Source: Methylotenera sp. L2L1
GTDB lineage: Bacteria; Pseudomonadota; Gammaproteobacteria; Burkholderiales; Methylophilaceae
Assembly (NCBI RefSeq): GCF_000744605.1
Contig: NZ_JQMG01000001.1
Span: 2,480,001 to 2,544,000 of the forward strand
Direction of reading: 5' to 3'
DNA length: 64,000 nt
How positions within the stretch are numbered: the stretch's first letter is position 1; the number at the start of each line of letters is the position of its first letter. This document shows, one piece after another, positions 31,068 to 40,374 of this stretch. The notes beneath the pieces are model-generated. The model saw only the letters and a list, made by a program, of their open reading frames with translations. It had not been told where the DNA came from and did no database searches. The position numbers were made by a program, and so were the translations under genes.

Positions 31068-31379
31068 ATGGAAACAATCTTAATTATTATATTATTGGCC
31101 ATCGGCTGGTTTTGGATCGACAGTCTAAATAAACGTGAACGCGCAATCTTACTGGGTAGCGAACTTGCGGCAAGATTTAACTTGCAATTACTAGATGAGT
31201 CTGTCGCTTGTAGCAGAATATGGCTGGGGCGCAACCGCCGCGGACATGTGCAGTTTTTACGCACTTACGAGTTTGATGTCAGCGCTAGTGGCAATGACCG
31301 CCTACATTGTCACCTTATGCTATTAGGTAATCAGCTAGGCTATTGGCATATTCCACCTTATCTACAACCAGTCAATTAA
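31068..31379 (+). CDS. DUF3301 family protein
   Basis: The 103-residue protein starts with a single membrane segment (ILIIILLAIGWFWIDSL, about 3-20). It then has the family pattern REALxxG-like RERAILLGSELAARFNLQLLDESVA and RNRRGHVQFLRTYEFDVSASG. DUF3301 is a small gamma/betaproteobacterial family of unknown function that often precedes gluQRS or lies in similar housekeeping clusters. It is 15 bp after pilU and 11 bp before gluQRS, so the three form an operon. Confidence 0.85.
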   Translation: METILIIILLAIGWFWIDSLNKRERAILLGSELAARFNLQLLDESVACSRIWLGRNRRGHVQFLRTYEFDVSASGNDRLHCHLMLLGNQLGYWHIPPYLQPVN

Positions 31380-31390
31380 ACCAAATTGCT

Positions 31391-32275
31391 ATGTACGTTG
31401 GTCGCTTTGCACCCTCACCCACTGGCCCTTTGCATTTTGGTTCGCTAGTCGCTGCTGTCGCAAGCTACTGCGAAGCAAAAGCTAATCAAGGCCTATGGTT
31501 AGTCCGCATGGAAGATGTAGACAAACCACGCGAAATGAAAGGTGCAGCGGATGAGATTTTGCATACTTTGCTCGCATTTGGCTTTGAATGGAGCGGCGAA
31601 GTCGTCTATCAAAGTCAGCGCACATCCCTCTATCAGCAAGCTTTTGATCAGTTACAAAACAATGGATTTATCTACGCATGCAGTTGCTCACGCAAAGAGA
31701 TTGCCGACTCAGCAACTAACGGCATAGAAGGTCTTGTCTATCCTGGCACTTGCAGAAGTGGCATGCTTCAACCACGTGCTCAACATGCCTGGCGTGTCAA
31801 AGTGACAGATGAGATAGTGAGCTTTAATGATGCAATACAGGGCTACCAAGTACAACAACTGAGCCGAGACATTGGTGACTTTGTGCTGAAACGTGCAGAT
31901 GGATTATTTGCTTATCAGCTAGCAGTAGTCGTTGATGACGCACTTCAACACATCACACATATTGTACGTGGTGCTGACCTACTGAACTCAACCCCTAGGC
32001 AAATCTATCTACAACAATTACTTGGATTTAATCAGCCACTTTACACGCACATCCCGCTTGCAGTGAACAACCAAGGTGAAAAGCTCAGCAAACAAAACCT
32101 TGCATTACCCATTAACAAGCAACATGCACCACAATTGATTTTTGATGCACTAGTATTTTTAGGACAAAACCCTCCTCTCGCTATTAAGCAAAGTTCACTC
32201 CCTGAAGTTTGGCAATGGGCTATACAAAACTGGCAAAACTCCAAAATCAGCCACCAACAATCCATTAATATTTGA
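31391..32275 (+). CDS. gluQRS: Glutamyl-queuosine tRNA(Asp) synthetase
   Basis: GluQ-RS is a paralogue of the GluRS catalytic domain that attaches glutamate to queuosine-34 of tRNA(Asp). I prefer the ATG at 31391 since family proteins begin at YVGRFAPSPTGPLHFGSLVA; an upstream in-frame start at 31343 would overlap the DUF3301 gene. This gives 294 residues. Zinc ligands are visible as CSCSRKE and YPGTCRSG, and the KMSKS-like loop as GEKLSKQN. The anticodon-binding domain of GluRS is absent, as expected. Confidence 0.93.
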   Translation: MYVGRFAPSPTGPLHFGSLVAAVASYCEAKANQGLWLVRMEDVDKPREMKGAADEILHTLLAFGFEWSGEVVYQSQRTSLYQQAFDQLQNNGFIYACSCSRKEIADSATNGIEGLVYPGTCRSGMLQPRAQHAWRVKVTDEIVSFNDAIQGYQVQQLSRDIGDFVLKRADGLFAYQLAVVVDDALQHITHIVRGADLLNSTPRQIYLQQLLGFNQPLYTHIPLAVNNQGEKLSKQNLALPINKQHAPQLIFDALVFLGQNPPLAIKQSSLPEVWQWAIQNWQNSKISHQQSINI

Positions 32276-32314
32276 TGATAATCAAAGACCTTGCATATTT
32301 TTATTGCACTTACG

Positions 32315-32334
32315 AATAAAAACAATTCTCATTT
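32315..32334 (+). promoter_or_regulatory. Fur-box-like sequence upstream of the siderophore receptor
   Basis: The sequence AATAAAAACAATTCTCATTT (reverse strand AAATGAGAATTGTTTTTATT) matches one half of the Fur consensus well (AATGAGAAT) and the other half poorly. It lies about 50-65 bp before the TonB-receptor start. Iron repression is expected for such a receptor. Confidence 0.45.
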
Positions 32335-32381
32335 GTGTTAAAATTTGGAAAATTTAAAATATAAACCAAATGGAGATAGCA

Positions 32382-34622
32382 ATGCAGTTTACTGGCAAGC
32401 AGGTTCTTGATAACGAGCAACCTAACGATGGATTTAAAGTATCTAAATTAAAATTAGCAATTCATGGCGTATTAATCGGTACAAGCGCAATTTTAATGAC
32501 TAATCCTTTAATTGCATTAGCAGAACCGAATGCTGAAATCACACTTCAAGAAGTGGATGTTGTTGCCCCAGCATTAAGCGACACTCGCCCAGTAAAAGGC
32601 TATAACGCCAAACGCAGCTCTGCTTCAACAAAAACAGACACAGAACTACGTGATGTGCCACAAGCAATTTCAGTCATCACACAAGACCAACTTAAAGACC
32701 AATCAGTGCAAAGTATTGCAGAAGCCGTACGTTACGTACCAGGTGTGCAAGCTGCACAAGGTGAAGGTAATCGCGATGCATTGATTTTCCGTGGCAATGC
32801 AACTACAGGCGACTTCTTTTTAGATGGCGTGCGTGATGACGTGCAAACCTATCGTGACGTTTACAATACAGACCGCGTAGAAGTACTAAAAGGCCCTAAC
32901 GGCATGATATTTGGCCGTGGCGGTGCAGGTGGTGCAATTAACCGTGTGTCAAAAGAAGCTGGCTGGGACCCTATCAGCGAAATACAAGCTAGCTACGGTG
33001 CTTTTGATCAAAGACGTGTGCAAGTTGATTTTGGTCAAGCGATCAATGATGTAGCGGCGTTCCGTATCAATGCAGTGCACGAGAATTCACACTCATACCG
33101 TGATGGCGTAGAGCTTAAACGTTATGGCGTGACACCAACCATTACTGTAAAACCTACAGATAAAACTAAAATCACATTAGGTGTTGAATACTTTAAGGAT
33201 GAACATACCAGCGACCGTGGTGTGCCATCATTAAACGGTGCAGGTAACTCAACTTTGAAAAATCGTCCTTATAAAATTGGCGATACTGATCAATTTTTTG
33301 GTAACGCAGCACTAAGCCCTAACGAAACTGAAACTAGAGCTTTTAATGCCATGGTTGAACATGCATTCAATAACGGCCTAACGGTTCGTAACCGCTTACG
33401 TTATGCAGATTACGATAAGTTTTACCAAAATGTTTTCGCTAGAAACTCAGTTACTAATGCTGACACAATTCAGTTCGGCGCATATCGCGATGAAACCGAT
33501 CGTAAGAACTTAATTAATCAAACAGATTTGATGTTTGATGTAAAAACAGGCGCTATCGAACATAAAATGTTATTGGGTATGGAACTAGCCAACCAAGAAA
33601 CATACGGCAAACGTTACCAGCCAACGACTGGTTCATCCAATATTGCTACCGTGGTATCGGCAAGCAATCCATTTGTTTCCACTGCTTCTTTTGCAGCGCT
33701 GGCAACCAATAGAAAAAGTGATGTAGACGTCACTGCTTTTTATGTCCAAGACCAAATTGTTTTAACATCAAAATGGCAGGCAATTGTAGGTTTAAGGCAC
33801 GATAAGTTTGCAACCGATTTCACAAACAAACTCAACAACCAAGAGATTAACTCAAGTGATAGCTTTATCTCTCCACGTGCGGGTCTTATCTTTAAACCTG
33901 TAGAGGCAGTTTCACTTTACGGTAATTACAGCATCTCTTATGTGCCACAAGCAGGTGACCAACTTTTAAGCACCAGCCTTGCAAACGGCAATCTTGATCC
34001 AGAAAAATTCATTAACTATGAAATTGGTGCAAAATGGGATATCAACCCTAAACTAGCATTTACCGCTGCTGTATATAAATTGGAACGTGAAAACGTTGCG
34101 ATTACAAACCCTGGTGATGTTACGCAACAAATCTTGGCAGATAATCAAGAAACAAAAGGTATTGAGCTAGGCATGACCGGTAACATTACAGATAAATGGA
34201 GTGTAATCGGTGGTGTAGCTTTCCAAGAGGGAGAAATTACAAAAGACATCATTACTTTCAATAGTGGTGTAAGAACTCCTCAGAACGACATACTGAAAGG
34301 GAGTGAATTAGCGCAAACTCCAAACCGCACGTTTTCATTGTGGAATAGGTATGACATTAACTCTGTCTGGGCAGTTGCTTTGGGGGTAGTTAGCACATCA
34401 GACCGTTACGCAGCATTACCTACAGCGACAACAAGCACTGTAATGCCAGGCTACACACGTTTTGACGCAGCGGTTTACGGAAAATTTAGTGAAAAACTGC
34501 GCCTACAAGTTAACTTGGAAAACTTAACAAACAAAGAATATGCGCTGTATGCACATAACAACAACAACATCACACCGGGCTCACCAATCACTGGCAGAGC
34601 AACGATGATTTATAACTTCTAA
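32382..34622 (+). CDS. TonB-dependent siderophore receptor (Fiu/BfrD-like)
   Basis: This is a 746-residue outer-membrane receptor that imports ferric siderophores using TonB energy. I chose the ATG at 32382 because GGAG lies six bases upstream; the ATG at 32370 has no such site. A long polar lead of about 30 residues precedes a signal-like segment (AIHGVLIGTSAILMTNPLIA) ending near ALAEPNA. A TonB-box-like EITLQEVDVVAP follows. The plug has DVPQAISVITQDQL and FFLDGVRDDVQTYRDVY, and VEVLKGPNGMIFGRGGAGG. A beta-barrel of about 550 residues ends in the typical terminal aromatic, ATMIYNF. The plug wording suggests a catecholate receptor, but the ligand is not proven. Confidence 0.92.
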   Translation: MQFTGKQVLDNEQPNDGFKVSKLKLAIHGVLIGTSAILMTNPLIALAEPNAEITLQEVDVVAPALSDTRPVKGYNAKRSSASTKTDTELRDVPQAISVITQDQLKDQSVQSIAEAVRYVPGVQAAQGEGNRDALIFRGNATTGDFFLDGVRDDVQTYRDVYNTDRVEVLKGPNGMIFGRGGAGGAINRVSKEAGWDPISEIQASYGAFDQRRVQVDFGQAINDVAAFRINAVHENSHSYRDGVELKRYGVTPTITVKPTDKTKITLGVEYFKDEHTSDRGVPSLNGAGNSTLKNRPYKIGDTDQFFGNAALSPNETETRAFNAMVEHAFNNGLTVRNRLRYADYDKFYQNVFARNSVTNADTIQFGAYRDETDRKNLINQTDLMFDVKTGAIEHKMLLGMELANQETYGKRYQPTTGSSNIATVVSASNPFVSTASFAALATNRKSDVDVTAFYVQDQIVLTSKWQAIVGLRHDKFATDFTNKLNNQEINSSDSFISPRAGLIFKPVEAVSLYGNYSISYVPQAGDQLLSTSLANGNLDPEKFINYEIGAKWDINPKLAFTAAVYKLERENVAITNPGDVTQQILADNQETKGIELGMTGNITDKWSVIGGVAFQEGEITKDIITFNSGVRTPQNDILKGSELAQTPNRTFSLWNRYDINSVWAVALGVVSTSDRYAALPTATTSTVMPGYTRFDAAVYGKFSEKLRLQVNLENLTNKEYALYAHNNNNITPGSPITGRATMIYNF

Positions 34623-34651
34623 TCAGTTATAAAAAAGTAATATTGCTTTAA

Positions 34652-34703
34652 AACTTGGCCTAATCAACTTAAGAGAATGCTTCTTAACTGATTAGGCCAA
34701 GTT
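34652..34703. terminator. Long hairpin downstream of the siderophore receptor
   Basis: A perfect 15-bp inverted repeat, AACTTGGCCTAATCA (34652-34666) and its complement (34689-34703), encloses a second stem TTAAGA/TCTTAA. It starts 30 bp after the receptor stop. It has no T tract, so it may be a strong transcript end or a stabilising structure. Confidence 0.6.
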
Positions 34704-34914
34704 GTATCTGGCTTTCATCAACCTTAAGTAAAATAGCACCTAAGCATTACATCAGATTTTCATCACGCGATATCCCCACCCTAGCAATCATCAGCAATCT
34801 ACAGACTTAAGTGATTTAACTTCCATTACTCTCTATCCGCATATCCGTACTGAATTAAATAAAAAAATCCACGCAAATATTTTTAATCATCAACGCAACT
34901 GTTAAAATGCTGTG

Positions 34915-35826
34915 ATGAATAAATTACCAGATACTCTCCAGCGCTTTGTGTTTGAAAACACGCCTATACGCGGCAACCTTGTCAACCTAACAAGCACCTT
35001 ACAATTGGCCCTAAATAGACAACACTTACCAGCCGGCTTAAAACGTGCGCTTGGTGAATTAATGGCCGCCAGCACATTGCTGACGGCAACCCTCAAAATG
35101 AGCGGCTCACTTGTACTGCAAATTCAAAGCAAAGGTGCATTAAAACTATTAGTTGTAGAGTGCAACTCTGAGTTTGGCATCCGCGCCACCGCCAAGTGGA
35201 AAGGTGAAGTGCCTGATGAACAGAACCTGTTTGACCTAATCTCTCACGGGCAATTTATGATTACGCTAGATCCTAAAGATGGTCGCCAAGCTTATCAGGG
35301 GATTGTTCCGCTAGAAGGCGATAGCATAAGCACCATTCTTGAGAACTACATGCTGCGCTCTGAGCAGATTGACACCAGAATTTGGCTACATTGCGACGGC
35401 AACGCTGCTGCTGGCATGCTGCTTCAAAAGCTACCTGACACAATGAATCAGGTAACGCAGACTGAAGACTTAAGCGCACAAGATTTAGACGCATGGAACC
35501 GCGTCGGCCATCTAGCAGGCACGATCACAGATGATGAGCTGCTTAATCTACCAACAGAGCTTTTATTAAAGCGCTTATTCCACGAAGAAGATGTACGTCT
35601 TTTTGAAGCAAGCAATACCAGATTTTATTGCAGTTGCTCACGCGAAAGCGTTTCAGGCATGTTACGTATGCTAGGTAATGATGAAATTACAAGCATTATT
35701 GAAGAACAAGGCAAAATTGAAGTCAATTGTGATTTCTGCAACGCACACTACAGCTTTGATAAAGTAGACGCTACACAGCTAGTGGTGAGTGAAGTCGCCA
35801 CTAAGCCTAGTCCGAAGATACATTGA
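34915..35826 (+). CDS. hslO: Redox-regulated chaperone Hsp33
   Basis: Hsp33 is a holdase activated when oxidants release its zinc. The 303-residue protein has the N-terminal chaperone fold (GNLVNLTSTLQLALNRQHLP) and the C-terminal redox switch with four cysteines in CxC and CxxC form: FYCSCSRESVSGML and VNCDFCNAHYSF. Residue spacing between the two pairs is normal. A GTG at 34912 directly before the ATG is an equally possible start, adding one residue. A 10-bp hairpin follows the stop. Confidence 0.95.
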   Translation: MNKLPDTLQRFVFENTPIRGNLVNLTSTLQLALNRQHLPAGLKRALGELMAASTLLTATLKMSGSLVLQIQSKGALKLLVVECNSEFGIRATAKWKGEVPDEQNLFDLISHGQFMITLDPKDGRQAYQGIVPLEGDSISTILENYMLRSEQIDTRIWLHCDGNAAAGMLLQKLPDTMNQVTQTEDLSAQDLDAWNRVGHLAGTITDDELLNLPTELLLKRLFHEEDVRLFEASNTRFYCSCSRESVSGMLRMLGNDEITSIIEEQGKIEVNCDFCNAHYSFDKVDATQLVVSEVATKPSPKIH

Positions 35827-35844
35827 TAACAACATGTTCTAGAT

Positions 35845-35874
35845 TTAAAGAAGCTGTCACAACGGCTTCTTTAA
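35845..35874. terminator. Hairpin downstream of hslO
   Basis: A perfect 10-bp inverted repeat TTAAAGAAGC/GCTTCTTTAA with a 10-base loop lies 19 bp after the hslO stop. A T3 run is part of the right arm but no separate tail follows, so it is a moderate terminator candidate. Confidence 0.6.
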
Positions 35875-36043
35875 TCAAACCATCTAAAGTAAATCGTAAA
35901 TCAAAACAGTTAAACAAAAATTCCTACCGTGACTTCTGGGATGTCTCTGGGGTATCTAAGCCCCCCCCCACACCCAATCAGCTAAACCAGTATTGACTGA
36001 CAGAATATTTACTTCAATATCTTTATACTTAACACAAAATCTT

Positions 36044-36544
36044 TTACTTACATAAGCCAGGCAAAAACTCTGGTGGAATATTAGTTCTGTTTTCACCTTT
36101 TACTGTCATATTCTCTGGGGCTTTAGCGTTGCCACACACCCAAGCCACCGGCACTACTTTAGACTCCTCAATCACTGCAGGTCTTAGTGTCAGTACCTTA
36201 TCTTTAATTTGAGGGTGTGCTTTATTACCAAAGGTCAGATGAATAGCGCCATTATCAATTTCCAGCGCACTGATAAAGTTACTCACCACTTTGTCTGGGC
36301 TAGGTAGGTCGGCTTCTGCATTATCAGCCAACATTACCTCAGAAAGTGACCAAGCTGCAGCAATCGGCGCTTTAGCAATATCAGCCAATGGCAAAGCTGC
36401 GGTAATTTGCTCTTTAATGATGCGACTCATGCTCGATGGAATCGCCACCATTGCCAATATGCCTAAAATAGCAACCACCACCATCATTTCTATCACGCTA
36501 AACCCACGGACTACAGGTTTGGATTGCTCAGATTTTATTTGCAT
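36044..36544 (-). CDS. Type IV pilin-like protein (prepilin)
   Basis: The 166-residue protein has a prepilin peptidase site VVRGFSVIEMMVVVAILGIL: cleavage after G14, mature residue F1, glutamate at +5, followed by the hydrophobic alpha-1 helix to about residue 38. The globular part is about 125 residues. Two cysteines near the C-terminus (VACG-like AWVCGNAK and PGLCK) could form the D-region disulfide typical of PilA/PilE subunits. It stands alone, adjacent to the TrmH gene, and away from pilus assembly genes. It could be a major pilin or a minor one; length favours major. Confidence 0.82.
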   Translation of the reverse strand: MQIKSEQSKPVVRGFSVIEMMVVVAILGILAMVAIPSSMSRIIKEQITAALPLADIAKAPIAAAWSLSEVMLADNAEADLPSPDKVVSNFISALEIDNGAIHLTFGNKAHPQIKDKVLTLRPAVIEESKVVPVAWVCGNAKAPENMTVKGENRTNIPPEFLPGLCK

Positions 36545-36574
36545 ATCTTTTGACCCTATACTTAAATCATCAGG

Positions 36575-37366
36575 CTAAATTAAAGTGGCCTGCCGCATGC
36601 GTTCATATAAACAAACAGCAGTGGCTGCACCCGCGTTTAAAGATTCAACCGAGCCAAACGCGGTCTGTGCCATCGGAATAGTAATCCGCTTAGTGGTGGC
36701 AGCAATGGTTTGGCTACGTAGCCCTGCACCCTCGTTACCAATCACGAATGCGGTAGGTACAGATAGATCTTGCGCATAAAGAGACTCACCCTGCATGGCC
36801 GTGGCGTAACTATTACCTTCAAACTCCTGCAATGTTTTCACTAAATCCGCGCGCTCGATAATCGGCAACACAAATTGCGCACCCTGCCCGCCTCGCAATG
36901 CCTTAGGTGACCACGCATCGGTGCAGCTAGTACTTAAATATACCGCCTCAACCCCAGATGCGGCCGCTGTGCGCAACATGCTGCCAATATTACCTGGGTC
37001 TTGTATGTCTTCTAGCATTAATGCAAACACTGGCTTCTCAGGTACAGGCAATTGCGGTATTTTGACCAACGCTAAAATACCTGTTGCGTTAGTCACAGGG
37101 GTCAACTCAGCAAACATCAAAGTTGGCAGCATGATGGTGGGAATATCAACTAACGCTTGTATAAGTCCGGTTGCTTCTACGGTACTTTTACCTTCTGGAA
37201 TAATCACCAATTCAGGCTCACCAAACGTAGCCATATAGGATTCGATAAGATGCACGCCATCCAACAGTGTTTTGCCTTCAGCACGACGCTCTCGTGCATT
37301 ATCGGCAAACTTCTTAAGTTGTTTAAAAACTGGATTGTCGCGTGAAACGATGTGCTTAAAAGACAT
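36575..37366 (-). CDS. TrmH/SpoU-family RNA 2'-O-methyltransferase
   Basis: The 263-residue protein has an N-terminal substrate-binding domain and the SPOUT knot. The three family motifs are MLEDIQDPGNIGSMLRTAAA, VIGNEGAGLRSQT and IPMAQTAFGSVESLNAGAAT. The arginine in motif 1 and the asparagine in motif 3 are the expected catalytic and SAM-contact residues. The target nucleotide (rRNA or tRNA) cannot be told from the sequence. It ends 31 bp upstream of the pilin gene on the same strand and may be cotranscribed. Confidence 0.9.
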   Translation of the reverse strand: MSFKHIVSRDNPVFKQLKKFADNARERRAEGKTLLDGVHLIESYMATFGEPELVIIPEGKSTVEATGLIQALVDIPTIMLPTLMFAELTPVTNATGILALVKIPQLPVPEKPVFALMLEDIQDPGNIGSMLRTAAASGVEAVYLSTSCTDAWSPKALRGGQGAQFVLPIIERADLVKTLQEFEGNSYATAMQGESLYAQDLSVPTAFVIGNEGAGLRSQTIAATTKRITIPMAQTAFGSVESLNAGAATAVCLYERMRQATLI

Positions 37367-37507
37367 ATAACGATTGTTTACAATATAAAGGCCTAGTTTA
37401 ACCTAATCTTGCTTGTAGTCACATCACGATTGCAGTAAATTAGCGATGCAATTGATATACATGTTATCCATTAAATATCTAATAATCATTATATTATCGG
37501 AGGAATT

Positions 37508-38197
37508 ATGTCATTATCAAAACGTTCGCTTGCTGAGTTAATCGGTACATTCTGGCTGGTATTAGGCGGCTGTGGCAGCGCAGTGCTTGCTGCCGGCATC
37601 CCAGACTTAGGCTTAGGTTATCTAGGGGTTTCATTTGCTTTTGGTTTAACAGTGGTCACCATGGCCTATGCCATCGGCCATATTTCAGGCTGCCACCTAA
37701 ACCCTGCCATCTCTATTGGCCTAGTTGCTGGTGGTCGGTTCGACGCTAAAGAACTTCCTCACTATATTATTGCGCAAGTATTAGGGGCTATTCTAGCCGC
37801 ATTGCTGATTCGTACCATTGCCAGTGGTATGGAGGGGTATGCTGGCGGTTTAGCATCAAACGGTTTTGCTGAGCACTCTCCACACGGTTACAGCATGATG
37901 GCTGGCTTAATCACAGAAATCGTGATGACTGCCATGTTTCTATTTATCATCATGGGTGCAACAGATAAACGTGCACCAGCAGGTTTAGCGCCATTAGCCA
38001 TCGGCTTCACATTGGTGCTTATTCATTTGATTAGCATCCCTGTGACCAACACCTCAGTCAACCCTGCACGTAGCACCGGCCCTGCATTGATAGAGGGTGG
38101 CATCGCATTACAACAACTATGGCTGTTCTGGATTGCACCTATCATTGGTGCTGTGATTGGTGCAGTGGCTTACAAAACCATTAGTAAGCCTGATTAA
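37508..38197 (+). CDS. aqpZ: Aquaporin Z
   Basis: The 229-residue water channel has six membrane segments and both NPA boxes, [10 protein letters not shown] and [10 protein letters not shown]. The selectivity filter is consistent with the orthodox water channels: F in SFAFGLTV and H in [12 protein letters not shown], plus the arginine of NPARS. The start has GGAGGAAT upstream, a strong ribosome-binding site. An intrinsic terminator follows. Confidence 0.94.
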   Translation: MSLSKRSLAELIGTFWLVLGGCGSAVLAAGIPDLGLGYLGVSFAFGLTVVTMAYAIGHISGCHLNPAISIGLVAGGRFDAKELPHYIIAQVLGAILAALLIRTIASGMEGYAGGLASNGFAEHSPHGYSMMAGLITEIVMTAMFLFIIMGATDKRAPAGLAPLAIGFTLVLIHLISIPVTNTSVNPARSTGPALIEGGIALQQLWLFWIAPIIGAVIGAVAYKTISKPD

Positions 38198-38238
38198 GTT
38201 CTAGCACAGCTCAATTCTAAATAGCATAGTTCTATACC

Positions 38239-38269
38239 AACGTCCGCACTTAACCGTACGGACGTTTTT
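38239..38269 (+). terminator. Intrinsic terminator of aqpZ
   Basis: A stem AACGTCCG/CGGACGTT with a 12-base loop, followed by T5 and further Ts (GTTTTTGTTTG). It lies 42 bp after the aqpZ stop and just before the pseudouridine synthase gene. Confidence 0.82.
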
Positions 38270-38283
38270 GTTTGTGCTTTATA

Positions 38284-39021
38284 ATGGCGCCTATGGCTAA
38301 AAAACTTTCTATCGAACGCATTTTACACAACCAAGGCTTTGGCGCACGCAAGCTATGTCGCATTCTAGTCATCAGCGGAGAGGTCACCGTTAATGGTGAA
38401 TCCTGCGATGACCCTGATGCAACATTTGAGCTGGAGAACCTGCACTACACCATTAAAGGTGAGGCGTGGGACTATCGTGAGAAGTCTTACCTCATGATGC
38501 ATAAACCTAGCAACTACGAATGCTCGCACAAAACCCAGCACCACCCAACCATCTATAGTCTGCTGCCACATCCGCTGGTTGAGCGCGGCGTACAATGTAT
38601 TGGTCGACTGGATGAAGATACCACTGGACTGATTTTAATTTCTGATGATGGTCAATTTATCCATCGCATGAGCTCGCCCAAACATAAAGTGCCTAAAGTA
38701 TATGAAGTGACTTGTAAGCATGCGGTAAGTGATGAGCAAGTTGCCCATATTCTCAATGGCGTGCAATTAATTGATGAAGATGCACCGATTGCGGCTTTAG
38801 CCTGTACAAAAATCAGTGACCATGTGATTCACATGACGCTTGCTGAGGGTAAGTACCATCAGGTTAAGCGCATGGTTGCCGCAATTAGCAACCGTGTAGA
38901 TGCATTAAAACGGATTAAAATCGGGCGTTTGGAATTACCACAAGACTTAAAACTCGGAGAATGGCGCTGGCTAAGTGAAGCTGACCTTAATGCTTTAAAG
39001 GCAGAGAATCAGAGCCAGTAA
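38284..39021 (+). CDS. RsuA/RluB/E/F-family pseudouridine synthase
   Basis: The 245-residue protein has an N-terminal S4 RNA-binding domain (about 5-60, SIERILHNQGFGARKLCRIL) and the RsuA-type catalytic domain with the aspartate in CIGRLDEDTTGLILISDDG. The following YEVTCKHAVSDEQV and GKYHQVKRMVAAISNRV are family landmarks. The likely target is 16S rRNA U516 (RsuA), but RluE/RluF cannot be excluded. The start may be ATG 38284 or the ATG 9 bp further on; both fall just after the aqpZ terminator. Confidence 0.85.
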   Translation: MAPMAKKLSIERILHNQGFGARKLCRILVISGEVTVNGESCDDPDATFELENLHYTIKGEAWDYREKSYLMMHKPSNYECSHKTQHHPTIYSLLPHPLVERGVQCIGRLDEDTTGLILISDDGQFIHRMSSPKHKVPKVYEVTCKHAVSDEQVAHILNGVQLIDEDAPIAALACTKISDHVIHMTLAEGKYHQVKRMVAAISNRVDALKRIKIGRLELPQDLKLGEWRWLSEADLNALKAENQSQ

Positions 39022-39094
39022 TTCATACATTGACAGCCTTCACGCAGCACCCGCAACCAACAGCATGTTATATGCCATTTAGAACGGAAGCCCT

Positions 39095-39679
39095 ATGAAA
39101 CGCATTTATCAATACTTCTTTCGCGGCCTACTTACAGCGTTGCCATTAGGGCTTACTGTATATCTACTGTATGCGTTCTTAACGTGGGCTGAACATATCG
39201 CCATGTGGTGGGTGCGCCCCATCATAGGTGACTTCTACATCCCAGGCTTAGGCCTAATGTTGGGTTTAGGCGGCATCGTGCTACTGGGCTACCTCGTCTC
39301 CCACAAATACATATACAAAGTGCTCTCACTCATCGAGTTTCCATTTACAAACCTACCGGTTGTAAAAAGCATCTATTCGTCATTAAAAAGTTTTGCAGAT
39401 TATTTTGCCCCGCATAAAAAAGGCAGCTCACAGCAGGCGGTAACTTTAAAGGTTCCGGGGCACCCGCTTGAAATAGTTGGCTTAATCACCAGAAAAAATA
39501 CAGATGGCCTACCAGAAGGGTTTATTCAGGGCGACCGTGTTGCCGTGTATTTACCTATGGGCTATATGATTGGTGGTTATACTGTTTTTGTACCGCGTGA
39601 CTGGTTAACACCGATTGATATGTCGGTCGAAGAAGTGATGAGTTCATCACTATTTGCGTGGATGTCTAAGCCAGACTAA
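39095..39679 (+). CDS. DUF502 family inner-membrane protein
   Basis: The 194-residue protein has two N-terminal membrane segments (GLLTALPLGLTVYLLYAFLT and LGLMLGLGGIVLLGYLV) and a C-terminal soluble domain starting near LPVVKSIYSSLKSFADYFA. The PVVKSIYxxxKxF motif is typical of DUF502. Function is not established. It has no obvious operon partners; the lipocalin gene is 91 bp downstream. Confidence 0.86.
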   Translation: MKRIYQYFFRGLLTALPLGLTVYLLYAFLTWAEHIAMWWVRPIIGDFYIPGLGLMLGLGGIVLLGYLVSHKYIYKVLSLIEFPFTNLPVVKSIYSSLKSFADYFAPHKKGSSQQAVTLKVPGHPLEIVGLITRKNTDGLPEGFIQGDRVAVYLPMGYMIGGYTVFVPRDWLTPIDMSVEEVMSSSLFAWMSKPD

Positions 39680-39770
39680 TGCCAGCCAATGATTTAAAAG
39701 CTAGCGATAGAATTTTTAAATCGCTTAACAGTCAGACTGCTAACTACAAAAAAGATTAGACTCGCTCACC

Positions 39771-40355
39771 ATGACACAGTTCAACATACGCTACTTACTT
39801 ATATCTATCTGCCTACTGCTTTCTTCATGCATGGGCGTACCCGATAAGGTAAAAGTGATAGAAAGCTTTGATGCAAACCAGTATCTAGGTACATGGTATG
39901 AAGTTGCACGGCTGGATCATAGCTTTGAACGTGGTTTAGATAACGTAACTGCAACATACAGCCTACGTGACGATGGTGGGATAAAGGTGATTAATCGTGG
40001 ATTCAATCCAAAAACTAAAGAATGGAAAGAGGCTGTTGGCAAGGCCTATTTTATTGATCCCGCTAACGCAGATAAAACCAACACAGGTAAGCTAAAAGTC
40101 TCGTTCTTTGGGCCATTCTATGGTGCGTATAACATTATCGAACTAGATAAACCTTATTACAACTACGTGATGATTTGCGGTCCGGATAAATCTTACTTCT
40201 GGATACTTTCACGTACGCCACAATTATCCTACCCAATTAAGCAACACTTAATTGCGCAAGCCAAAGAGCTTGGATTCGCAACAGATAAATTGATTTACGT
40301 AAATCAGTCGCCAGAAGTGGTCAACTACGAAGCTGGGCGCCACGTAACGCATTAG
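39771..40355 (+). CDS. blc: Outer-membrane lipoprotein lipocalin Blc
   Basis: The 194-residue protein has a lipoprotein signal with lipobox LLLSSC (Cys at about residue 20). The lipocalin hallmark is FDANQYLGTWYEVARLDHSFERG (G-x-W), with a second conserved segment YVMICGPDKSYFWILSRTP. Blc-type lipocalins bind lysophospholipids and attach to the inner face of the outer membrane. It is convergent with the TraB/GumN gene, 19 bp apart at their 3' ends. Confidence 0.93.
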   Translation: MTQFNIRYLLISICLLLSSCMGVPDKVKVIESFDANQYLGTWYEVARLDHSFERGLDNVTATYSLRDDGGIKVINRGFNPKTKEWKEAVGKAYFIDPANADKTNTGKLKVSFFGPFYGAYNIIELDKPYYNYVMICGPDKSYFWILSRTPQLSYPIKQHLIAQAKELGFATDKLIYVNQSPEVVNYEAGRHVTH

Positions 40356-40374
40356 TTACGTGCTGACTTAATTG

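Noticed and set aside
37478-37499. Fur-box-like AATAATCATTAT upstream of aqpZ
   Set aside because: The match is made mainly of A/T bases in an AT-rich promoter, and iron control of a water channel is not expected.
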